From Oscillospiraceae bacterium (GTDB lineage: Bacteria; Bacillota; Clostridia; Oscillospirales; Ruminococcaceae): DNA of 8,670 nt. The stretch is from NCBI GenBank assembly GCA_031253365.1, contig JAIRWE010000023.1:1-8670 (forward strand). Direction: 5' to 3'. The notes under the pieces are model-generated. The model was given only the letters and a program-made list of their open reading frames with translations. It was not told the DNA's origin and ran no database searches. Positions within the stretch are counted from its first letter, which is position 1, and each line of letters starts with the position of its first letter. The translations under genes were made by a program, and so were the position numbers. This document shows positions 1-5,776 of the stretch, piece after piece.

Positions 1-96
1 TTTCGTCAGACAAGGCAATTTTGACGATAATATCCGCGATATTTGAGGAAAAATTAACGCAGTATGACGGAAAATCAGCCGAAAAGACATTGCGAT

Positions 97-222
97 TTAG
101 TTTCGCAAGAGGTCTATTATACGCTTAATCGCCTCGCCGTTGAATTGAGAGACGCCGCGAGAGTTGCGCCCGGCCCAATGCGCCTGTATAACGGTATTGT
201 CAATGAGCGTGCTTTGAAACAT
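97..222 (-). CDS. Short ORF of 41 codons after the methyltransferase, possibly the broken start of a restriction-modification partner
   Basis: An ATG at 222 opens a frame that overlaps the last 23 bases of the methyltransferase gene and stops at 97-99. Upstream codons are also open, but they lie inside the methyltransferase and read as a shadow frame. The 41-residue product contains AHWAGRNSRGVSQFNGEAIK and ends RIIDLLRN. I do not recognise a family. I see no convincing ribosome binding site, so translation would depend on coupling to the methyltransferase. After the stop, another minus-strand frame, open from about 124 to the window edge, continues with protein-like sequence (NVFSADFPSYCVNF). 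A single frameshift could therefore have split a longer gene. A restriction endonuclease would be the expected neighbour of such a methyltransferase, but nothing here proves that. Confidence 0.3.
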   Translation of the reverse strand: MFQSTLIDNTVIQAHWAGRNSRGVSQFNGEAIKRIIDLLRN

Positions 223-1231
223 TGATATCAACTTCAGATAGTTGCGTTGCCTGCCCGGAGTTGAACTTTTGCTGTAACGCCAAAGTGTTGCGCTCCCAAA
301 ACACGTCGTCTGAATACCCCTGTATTTCAATATCGGTATCCGCTGTTTCCAATCGCTTTTGAGCAAGGGCGCAGTATTCTTCCTCACATTCAATGCCAAT
401 GTAATGACGACCGAGTTTTTTGGCGACAACGGCACTCGTTCCCGAGCCAACAAAGGGGTCTAACACCATGTCGCCGCGATTAGAACTCGCGAGAATCAGT
501 TTAGCGATAAGTTTTTCGGGTTTTTGTGTCGGATGGTCGGTGTTTTCGGGCATTGACCAGTACGGAACTGACATATCGTCCCAAAAGTTAGACGGGAAAG
601 TATCCCGAAAGTTCCCGTGCTCTGTTTCTTGCCAATCTTTCGGTTTGCCGTTGATTTTATAGGGGGCTATGACTTTGCGGCGCATTTTTACGGCATCGAC
701 ATTAAAAGTAAATGTTTTAGGCGACACAGTGGCGAACCATATATCCTCCATTGAGTTCTTCCAATTGTGATTAGCGCCGCGTCCCTTTTCCCGCTGCCAA
801 GTAATACGGTTTTGAACAGTAAAATGTTGTTGCAATACGGCGCCGATTATAAGGCTTGTGCGCCAATCGCAACATACATATATGCTTGCGGTATCCTTTA
901 ACACACGTTTTATTTTTAACAACCAACTTTCGGTAAATGTCGCGTATTCCGCATCGCTCATTCGTTTGAACGCGGTATTGTTAAAAATTTTGTTAAGGTT
1001 ATACGGCGGGTCTGCAATAAGCAGGTCAACACAGTTGGCGGGCAAACACTCAATAACAGCAAACGCGTCCCCGTGTATGACAGCGTCCGTCACATCTGAC
1101 AACGTATCCGCCTTTGCGGGACAAACGCACCTTGACAAGTATATATTCGTTTCGGTTTCAGTGAGAAAAATTGTCCTGTTACGCTCCGCTCTTTCTTTCG
1201 GCACTGTAAACACACCTCGTTCATGTAACAT
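200..1231 (-). CDS. Beta-class site-specific DNA methyltransferase, probably adenine-N6
   Basis: The product transfers a methyl group from S-adenosylmethionine to a base in a specific DNA sequence. In the 343-residue protein, catalytic motif IV (DPPYN, residues 74-78) comes before the SAM-binding motif I (DPFVGSGT, 258-265). HPTQKPEKL at 233-241 precedes motif I, and a GIE motif follows at 279-281. This order defines the beta class (HinfI- and CcrM-like). The DPPY form favours adenine-N6 over cytosine-N4. The variable region between about 140 and 225 probably recognises the target, which I cannot predict. The ATG at 1231 has AGGA six bases upstream. A GTG at 1204 with GAGGTG ahead of it is an equally good start and would shorten the protein by nine residues. 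The gene begins eight bases after the TIM-barrel gene ends. Base composition is much AT-richer than its neighbours, suggesting transfer. No complete endonuclease is visible, so it may be solitary. Confidence 0.9.
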   Translation of the reverse strand: MLHERGVFTVPKERAERNRTIFLTETETNIYLSRCVCPAKADTLSDVTDAVIHGDAFAVIECLPANCVDLLIADPPYNLNKIFNNTAFKRMSDAEYATFTESWLLKIKRVLKDTASIYVCCDWRTSLIIGAVLQQHFTVQNRITWQREKGRGANHNWKNSMEDIWFATVSPKTFTFNVDAVKMRRKVIAPYKINGKPKDWQETEHGNFRDTFPSNFWDDMSVPYWSMPENTDHPTQKPEKLIAKLILASSNRGDMVLDPFVGSGTSAVVAKKLGRHYIGIECEEEYCALAQKRLETADTDIEIQGYSDDVFWERNTLALQQKFNSGQATQLSEVDINVSKHAH

Positions 1232-1239
1232 TGTTTTTC

Positions 1240-1908
1240 CTACGGATGCGGTTTCCCTTCGCGGTACGCCGTCATAATGTCCTTAAAGACCTCGCCGTTG
1301 GACGGCGGCGTCCAGGTAATCGCGTTCGCGCCCGCCAGAATGGTTTCGGTAACCGTTTTGCCCGTCGGCCCGCCCGTCGCGATAATCGGTACGTCGTTGC
1401 TGATTTCACGGATTTTCGCGACGATTTGGGCGGTTTTGGCAGCGGCGGACACGTTGAAGGCGGCGGCGCCCGCGTCCAATCGCGCCTTAATGTCGTCCTT
1501 GTCGTTAATCACGGTGACGAACACGGGAATGTCGATGGTTTCTACGACTTGGCGCACGACCTCGTGCGAGGTGGGCGCGTTCACCACCACCCCCGCCGCC
1601 CCCCTGAATTCGGCGCTTTTGGCGAGTTCGACCACGCGCCTGCCTTTGGTAAGCCCGCCGCCCACCCCCGCGATTACCGGGACCTCCGCCGCGAACATGA
1701 CCGCCTCGTGTATAATCGGCTGGGGCGTGAACGGGTATACCGCCAAAATCGCGTCGGCGTTGACGTTGCGTATCACGCAGATGTCCGTGGTGAAAACCAG
1801 GGACTTTATGCGCCTGCCCATTATCACGATACCGTCGGCGGCGGCGATTTCCTCCGGTACGCGCAGCATAAAGCTGCGTAGGTTGCCGTTGAGTTCTTTT
1901 ATTGCCAT
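1240..1908 (-). CDS. TIM-barrel protein of unassigned function (nitronate monooxygenase/GGGP synthase-like fold)
   Basis: The 222-residue protein has the alternating strand and helix pattern of a (beta/alpha)8 barrel with glycine-rich loops at the strand ends. These include VYPFTPQP (58-65), GVGGG (81-85), VVVNAPT (107-113), ATGGPT (177-182) and AGANAITWTPPS (192-203). The last two resemble the phosphate-binding loops of flavin- or sugar-phosphate-binding barrels. It has no signal peptide, so it should be cytosolic. I recall close relatives in Clostridia under vague labels such as hydrolase, without an established reaction, so I assign none. The ATG at 1908 has AAGGGGG about seven bases upstream. 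The gene lies 12 bases after the phosphoesterase stop and 8 bases before the methyltransferase start, which suggests one transcript. The composition is GC-rich, like the rest of the window and unlike the methyltransferase. Confidence 0.75.
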   Translation of the reverse strand: MAIKELNGNLRSFMLRVPEEIAAADGIVIMGRRIKSLVFTTDICVIRNVNADAILAVYPFTPQPIIHEAVMFAAEVPVIAGVGGGLTKGRRVVELAKSAEFRGAAGVVVNAPTSHEVVRQVVETIDIPVFVTVINDKDDIKARLDAGAAAFNVSAAAKTAQIVAKIREISNDVPIIATGGPTGKTVTETILAGANAITWTPPSNGEVFKDIMTAYREGKPHP

Positions 1909-1920
1909 GTGACGTCCCCC

Positions 1921-2403
1921 TTATGACTTAAAGGCTATGATGTTCAGTGAAACGTTCCCGTCCGGGGACAAAAGTATGGTTCCGTAGGTGGGGCGGTTCT
2001 TCCCCCTCGGGCGGTCGATGCTGCCGGGGTTCATAATATACATTCCGTTTACGCAGTCCGTTCTGTAAATATGCGTGTGTCCGAACAATACTATGTTGCA
2101 GCGTTCGGAATAGGCGCGGCGTATGATGGAATCCAGCCCCCAGTGGACGTCGTAGTTATGCCCGTGGGAACAGAAGATTCTGTGTCCGCCGATTTCCACG
2201 ACGCGCTCTTCCTTATACCTTATAAAATCGGAGTTGCCTTTCACGAAAACGAACGATTTTTCGGGGAACATTTTCGACACGTCCACCACTTCGAGCATAC
2301 CGTCGCCCAAGTGTATGAACAAATCGGAGTCCAAATTCCGTTCAACCACGCTTTTCAGCCGATGGAAATTCCTGTGGCTGTCCGATATAACCGTAATCTT
2401 CAT
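1921..2403 (-). CDS. MJ0936/YfcE-family metallophosphoesterase
   Basis: This is a small cytosolic calcineurin-type phosphodiesterase of 160 residues, the usual size for the MJ0936/YfcE family. All dimetal ligands are visible in order: D8 and H10 in SDSH, D34 in HLGD, N57 in GNSD, H80 in SHGH, and H109 and H111 in GHTH. The conserved NPGS(I) motif follows at the C-terminal side, where family members close the active site. The family hydrolyses phosphodiesters in vitro using manganese or similar metals, but the physiological substrate is mostly unknown, so the name describes chemistry and not a pathway. The ATG at 2403 has GAGGT about eight bases upstream. The gene is first in its operon, behind a good promoter at 2456-2485, and the TIM-barrel gene follows after 12 bases. 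Confidence 0.92.
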   Translation of the reverse strand: MKITVISDSHRNFHRLKSVVERNLDSDLFIHLGDGMLEVVDVSKMFPEKSFVFVKGNSDFIRYKEERVVEIGGHRIFCSHGHNYDVHWGLDSIIRRAYSERCNIVLFGHTHIYRTDCVNGMYIMNPGSIDRPRGKNRPTYGTILLSPDGNVSLNIIAFKS

Positions 2404-2420
2404 TGGGCGACCTCGTGAAA

Positions 2421-2434
2421 CGCCGTTTCCGGCG
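2421..2434 (-). other. Small GAAA-loop hairpin in the phosphoesterase leader
   Basis: On the minus strand CGCCG, GAAA and CGGCG form a five-pair GC stem closed by a GNRA-type tetraloop. It lies in the predicted leader, just ahead of the ribosome binding site of the phosphoesterase. It could stabilise the 5' end of the mRNA. The stem is short and no run of U follows it, so it is not a terminator. Chance is possible in GC-rich DNA. Confidence 0.3.
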
Positions 2435-2455
2435 GCTTTGACAGTGATTTTTTAC

Positions 2456-2485
2456 ATTCTAACATATCGGCGCGTGTAAAGTCAA
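2456..2485 (-). promoter_or_regulatory. Sigma-A-type promoter for the phosphoesterase operon
   Basis: On the minus strand, TTGACT (2485-2480) and TAGAAT (2461-2456) are separated by 18 bases. Each hexamer matches the consensus at five of six positions. TG sits one base before the -10, making it an extended -10. Transcription would start near 2449, leaving a leader of about 46 bases. The promoter is back to back with that of the zinc-ribbon gene. Confidence 0.65.
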
Positions 2486-2515
2486 TCGCTTTGAAAAAAG
2501 TTTTCGCGGATTGTC

Positions 2516-2544
2516 TTGTTTATCGCCGCGTAATTTGCTATAAT
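2516..2544 (+). promoter_or_regulatory. Extended -10 promoter for the zinc-ribbon membrane protein gene
   Basis: A perfect TATAAT at 2539-2544 is preceded by TG at 2536-2537, an extended -10. At 17-base spacing, TTGTTT at 2516-2521 is a weak -35. Transcription would start near 2551. GGGAGG at 2565-2570 then serves the ATG at 2579, with eight bases between. The -35 is poor, so strength would come mainly from the extended -10. Confidence 0.65.
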
Positions 2545-2578
2545 ATTAAAATAACTGCAATCTTGGGAGGGTTTTCTT

Positions 2579-4696
2579 ATGCTGAAATGCGATTCTTGCG
2601 GGCGTGAAAATAAAGATGGCGCGAAATTCTGCGGTATGTGCGGAGCAATACTCGCGGCGTCCGCGCCGTCCGAGGTATCCGAAACGCCCGAGCCGTTCGC
2701 GGCGTTCGCGCCGTCCGAACCGTTCGATTTATTCGCGGCGCCCGAAACGTCCGAGATGTCGGAAATGTCCGAGATGTCGGAAATGTCGGAGTTCGAGCCT
2801 ATATCCGAGTTTGAGCCTATATCCGAGTTTATTCCCGAACCCGCGTCCGTGACGCCTGTGTCCGTGACACCCGCGTCCGTGACGCCTGTGTCCGTGACAC
2901 CCGTGTCCGTGACACCCGTGTCCGTGACACCCGTGTCCGTGACACCCGTGTCCGTGACACCGGAATTGTTTACAACGCCGCCGTTCACGGCACCCGCGCC
3001 GATTCCCGTGACGCCCGCGCCGATTCCCGTGGCGCCCGCGCCGATACCCGCGCCGATACCCGTGTCCGTGACACCCGCGGCTATGCCTGCGGCTGTATCC
3101 GCGACTTTTGAGAAATCCGCGGCGAAATCGCCCCGCGTAAAGGTCATTATCGCGTCGGCGGTGGTCGTCGTCGTCGCGCTGTGCGTCGCCGCCGTCGCTT
3201 TTTGGCTTGACGGTTCGGGGAAGACCGCGTTCAGGTCCGGGGATATGGCGGTTTTCAGCAATGAGGAAAAGACTTTCGTAATCAACGACGACGGCACGGT
3301 GAACGAGGTTAGCGGAAGACTGCGCGGGCGGGAGCAAAAGAGCGTTGACGGCACGAAGGCGGCGTTCATCGTTTCGGACACGACCTGGAGCGCCGGCACG
3401 CTTTACTACGCTTCGGGGAAGGGCGCGCCCGTGAAGGTGGCGGAGGACGTCTTGGATTTTGTCCTTTCGGATTCGGGCGAGGGTATGGCGTTTTACGTGA
3501 ATTACGACCCGAGCGCGTATGTGGCGGACTTGATGGTTTATGACGTGAAGGACGCGCAGGCGCACGCCATCGACCACAACGCGTATTACCGGGATTCCGG
3601 CGATTATTATTACAACTTCTACCATTACATCGGTTCTTACGCGGTTATCTCCCCCGACGGGAAGAGCGTTATGTACAAGGCGGACTATGAAAACGGCGAA
3701 CACACCCTGAAAATCAACGTGAACGGGAAGTCGGATACCGTCGGCAGAAACGCGGACGGCATCGCCGTTGCCGACGGCGCGAAGTTCATGTACTTCACCA
3801 AGACGACCGACACGGGAACCGCGCTTTACGCGAGCAAAGGAACCGACGCGCAGGAAGTCAGGTTGGACAGGGTTTCGACGGGCGTTTCGTACAACCGCTA
3901 CCATTTCAACGCCGATTATTCCCAAATCGTTTTCGTCAACGCCGACGGCAGAACCTGCATAAGCGTGAGGGGCGGCGACAAGTCGAACCTCGCCAATTCG
4001 GTCGTCGTGCTGTTTTTGGTTCCGGATAACGCGCGGTTCAGAGCCTATGAAGGCGGGTACGACGCCCATAACGTGTATGTTTACGGCTTCGGCGATTTCA
4101 AGAACAGCGTGTTCCTTTCGGGAAACGGCGAGCTTAACGCCATTGACGGAAAACTGGAAAAGCAGGTCATCGCCGGTGATGTGAGCATAGGGAACTCGAC
4201 CGTTTCAAAGGACGGGAAATGGGTTTATTACGTCAATTACAGCGGCATTTTGAAGAAGGCTTCGGCTTCCGATTCGACTTTGCCCGCGCAGACCGTAGCG
4301 AGCGGCGTTTCCGACTTCGTCTTAGCCCCCGACGGGGATACCGTCTATTATATCACCCTTGACGGGGAGCTTTATCAAAAGAAAAGCGGCGCGGAAGGCA
4401 GAGGGACGAAAATCGACGGCAACGCTTACGTCGGTTACGATTACGACGCCATTTTGATTTCCGGCGACGGGAAGGTTTATTTCCTTTCGGACGTATGGGC
4501 GGGCAAAGGGACGCTCTACGGCGTTTCGGGGACGAAAAAGAACCGCGTCAGGGACGACGTTTACGGGGTATACGCCGGCGCGCGCGACTTTTATTATTTC
4601 GTGGACGGGGAAACGTATTACGACGTTTACGTAATCAACGACGGCAAAACCCCCAAAATAGCGGCGCGGGACGTGACGGAAATACGGCTCGGGTAA
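2579..4696 (+). CDS. Zinc-ribbon, single-pass membrane protein with extracytoplasmic beta-propeller-like domain
   Basis: The 705-residue protein starts with a four-cysteine zinc ribbon (C4, C7, C18, C21). A low-complexity linker rich in Pro, Ser, Thr and Glu follows, about residues 25-185, assembled from tandem MSE, FEPISE, VSVTP and PIPV units. One membrane span covers about 189-210, after the basic stretch KSPRVK, which argues for an inside N-terminus. The remaining roughly 490 residues are rich in Tyr, Asp and Gly and carry recurring turn motifs: SPDGK at 358, SKDGK at 543, APDGD at 583 and SGDGK at 628. This spacing is typical of TolB/WD40-like propeller blades. The zinc ribbon would sit in the cytoplasm and the propeller outside. 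Similar architectures are common in Clostridia without known function; sensing or binding of a cell-envelope ligand is only a guess. It has its own promoter, and no terminator is visible between it and pstS. Function is unassigned. Confidence 0.85.
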   Translation: MLKCDSCGRENKDGAKFCGMCGAILAASAPSEVSETPEPFAAFAPSEPFDLFAAPETSEMSEMSEMSEMSEFEPISEFEPISEFIPEPASVTPVSVTPASVTPVSVTPVSVTPVSVTPVSVTPVSVTPELFTTPPFTAPAPIPVTPAPIPVAPAPIPAPIPVSVTPAAMPAAVSATFEKSAAKSPRVKVIIASAVVVVVALCVAAVAFWLDGSGKTAFRSGDMAVFSNEEKTFVINDDGTVNEVSGRLRGREQKSVDGTKAAFIVSDTTWSAGTLYYASGKGAPVKVAEDVLDFVLSDSGEGMAFYVNYDPSAYVADLMVYDVKDAQAHAIDHNAYYRDSGDYYYNFYHYIGSYAVISPDGKSVMYKADYENGEHTLKINVNGKSDTVGRNADGIAVADGAKFMYFTKTTDTGTALYASKGTDAQEVRLDRVSTGVSYNRYHFNADYSQIVFVNADGRTCISVRGGDKSNLANSVVVLFLVPDNARFRAYEGGYDAHNVYVYGFGDFKNSVFLSGNGELNAIDGKLEKQVIAGDVSIGNSTVSKDGKWVYYVNYSGILKKASASDSTLPAQTVASGVSDFVLAPDGDTVYYITLDGELYQKKSGAEGRGTKIDGNAYVGYDYDAILISGDGKVYFLSDVWAGKGTLYGVSGTKKNRVRDDVYGVYAGARDFYYFVDGETYYDVYVINDGKTPKIAARDVTEIRLG
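2750..2830 (+). repeat. In-frame short repeats encoding MSE and FEPISE units
   Basis: Codons from position 58 of the zinc-ribbon protein repeat a 9-base unit (TCC/TCG GAG/GAA ATG) that encodes Ser-Glu-Met four times. Two 18-base units encoding SEFEPI follow. The alternating synonymous codons show an older, partly diverged expansion. The segment makes an acidic, probably disordered stretch of the linker. Confidence 0.8.
2843..2962 (+). repeat. Eight 15-base tandem repeats encoding (V/A)SVTP
   Basis: Eight contiguous units of 15 bases lie in frame, read GTGTCCGTGACACCC in the common form, and encode VSVTP (ASVTP in units 1 and 3). Units 4 to 7 are identical at the DNA level. A ninth isolated copy sits at 3062-3076. 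Near-identity with no synonymous drift points to recent expansion by slippage or unequal recombination. Each gain or loss would change linker length by five residues without shifting the frame. Confidence 0.92.
2997..3061 (+). repeat. In-frame repeats encoding APIPV-type units
   Basis: After a short unique segment, units of the form GCGCCGATTCCCGTG recur with ACGCCC or GCGCCC spacers, encoding APIPVTP, APIPVAP, APIP and APIPV. They complete the proline-rich linker before the membrane span of the zinc-ribbon protein. The boundaries are approximate because the units vary in length. Confidence 0.65.
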
Positions 4697-4709
4697 TTCG
4701 GCGGCGCGA

Positions 4710-4765
4710 TTTTACGTATATTTTACAAGCAGACGCTTTCAGATTTTACTTTTCCGTGGTATCTT
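4710..4765 (+). promoter_or_regulatory. Candidate PhoP/PhoB-controlled pst promoter
   Basis: TTTTAC occurs at 4710-4715, 4721-4726 and 4744-4749. The first two have an 11-base pitch, and the third lies 23 bases further on, one base off two more turns. Read one base over, they match the PhoP box form TT(A/T/C)A(C/T)A, and TTTACA at 4722-4727 is a perfect match. An extended -10 (TGG then TATCTT at 4760-4765) follows, and no good -35 exists 17 bases upstream of it. This layout is expected of a promoter that needs an activator. The predicted start near 4771 puts the repeats at about -61 to -22. The family rule is known; the assignment here is inference. Confidence 0.5.
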
Positions 4766-4798
4766 TGAAACACGATAAACGTTTTGAAGGAGAAAACC

Positions 4799-5776
4799 AT
4801 GAAAAAGTTATTGAAATCATTTTTTGCCCTCGCGATGTCTTTCGCCCTGCTGTCGGCGTGTTCGGGTGTTCCCGGAACGGGCGGCGGCACGAACGCGCCC
4901 ACGAACGCCCCGACGAACGCCCCGACGAACGCCCCGACGGACGCCGGCGGCGACGACACGCAAGCCCCCCCTCCCCCTTCGGCGAATTTCAACGGCGATA
5001 AGGAAATAAACGTCGTTTCCCGCGAGGAAGGCAGCGGCACGCGCAGCGGGTTCATCGAGCTGTTCGGGATTCAGGTAAAAGAAGACGACGGCAGCACCAA
5101 GGACATGACCACGAAGGAAGCGGTTATAGCCGACGCCACGGATATAATGCTCACCAACGTTTCGGGCGACGTATACGCCATCGGCTACGTTTCGCTCGGT
5201 TCGATGAACAGTTCCGTCAAGGCGGCGGATATAGACGGGGTGGCGGCGAACCTTGACAACGTAAAGAGCGGCGCCTATAAAATCCAGCGCCCGTTCAACG
5301 TAGCCTATAAAGGCGAGCCGGAAGGTTTGGCGAAGGATTTTCTCGCCTTCATAATGTCGGCGGAGGGTCAGGCGGTCGTGGAAGCGCGAAGCCTCGTAAA
5401 GGTTGACGAAAACGCCCCCGCTTTCGATGGCGAGCTGCCGGCGGGGAAAATAGTCGTGTCGGGTTCCTCTTCCGTGACGCCCGTCATGGAAAAGCTGGCG
5501 GAAGCGTACATCGCGCTTAACGGCGGCGCGACGATTGAAATTCAGATGAGCGATTCGAGTTCGGGCATGAAGGACGCCATCGAGGGCGTGTGCGATATAG
5601 GAATGGCGAGCCGCGAGCTTAAAGAAAGCGAGCTTGAACAGTTAAGCGATTTGGCAATCGCCATCGACGGCATAGCGGTAATAGTACACCCCGACAACCC
5701 GAACGCCTCTTTGACCTCCGCGCAGGTTAAAGACATATTCACCGGGGAAGCCGAAGTGTGGAGCGACGTTCAATGA
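4799..5776 (+). CDS. pstS: Phosphate ABC transporter substrate-binding lipoprotein PstS, circularly permuted
   Basis: The protein binds phosphate outside the membrane and delivers it to the PstCA channel. It has 325 residues. A lipoprotein signal peptide ends in LLSAC with the lipidated cysteine at C21, and a Thr/Asn/Pro-rich linker follows (about 22-68). Next comes the part that is C-terminal in canonical PstS: SREEGSGTR (74-82), IGYVSLGS (128-135), SRPF-like QRPF (163-166), GEPEGLAKDF (172-181) and EGQAVV (189-194). After the joint at about 204-215 comes the canonical N-terminal part: VSGSSSVTPVMEKL (220-233), SDSSSGM (251-257), IGMASREL (267-274), DGIAVIV (290-296) and DIFTGE ending at WSDV (312-324). 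Phosphate-contacting loops from both halves are present, so binding is plausible. The start is the ATG at 4799 with AAGGAG six bases ahead; an in-frame TTG at 4784 lacks such a site. The stop overlaps the pstCA start as ATGA. Confidence 0.93.
   Translation: MKKLLKSFFALAMSFALLSACSGVPGTGGGTNAPTNAPTNAPTNAPTDAGGDDTQAPPPPSANFNGDKEINVVSREEGSGTRSGFIELFGIQVKEDDGSTKDMTTKEAVIADATDIMLTNVSGDVYAIGYVSLGSMNSSVKAADIDGVAANLDNVKSGAYKIQRPFNVAYKGEPEGLAKDFLAFIMSAEGQAVVEARSLVKVDENAPAFDGELPAGKIVVSGSSSVTPVMEKLAEAYIALNGGATIEIQMSDSSSGMKDAIEGVCDIGMASRELKESELEQLSDLAIAIDGIAVIVHPDNPNASLTSAQVKDIFTGEAEVWSDVQ
4889..4936 (+). repeat. Four 12-base tandem repeats encoding TNAP in the PstS linker
   Basis: Four in-frame units, ACGAACGCCCCG with one base variant in the first, encode Thr-Asn-Ala-Pro four times just after the lipobox. 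A fifth degenerate unit begins TD. The repeat extends the flexible tether that holds the binding domain off the membrane, and it can lengthen or shorten without frame damage. Confidence 0.9.

Noticed and set aside
1231..1912. Two plus-strand frames opposite the TIM-barrel gene
   Set aside because: The minus-strand frame has clear barrel motifs, a ribosome binding site and operon spacing. The plus-strand translations are low-complexity shadows.
2843..2962. Tandem repeats considered as a CRISPR array or operator cluster
   Set aside because: The 15-base units are contiguous without spacers and stay in the reading frame, so they are coding repeats.
2482..4069. Long minus-strand frames opposite the zinc-ribbon gene, one rich in GVTDTG repeats
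   Set aside because: They are mirror translations of the repeat linker and GC-rich codons. They have no recognisable domains and no ribosome binding site, and the plus strand clearly encodes a zinc ribbon, a membrane span and propeller motifs.
4697..4798. Possible rho-independent terminator between the zinc-ribbon gene and pstS
   Set aside because: No GC-rich inverted repeat followed by a T run is present; the T-rich parts belong to the TTTTAC repeats.
4799..5776. PstS as a truncated or misassembled gene
   Set aside because: Both halves of the family are present, just reordered, and signal peptide, linker, stop and overlap with pstCA are all intact.
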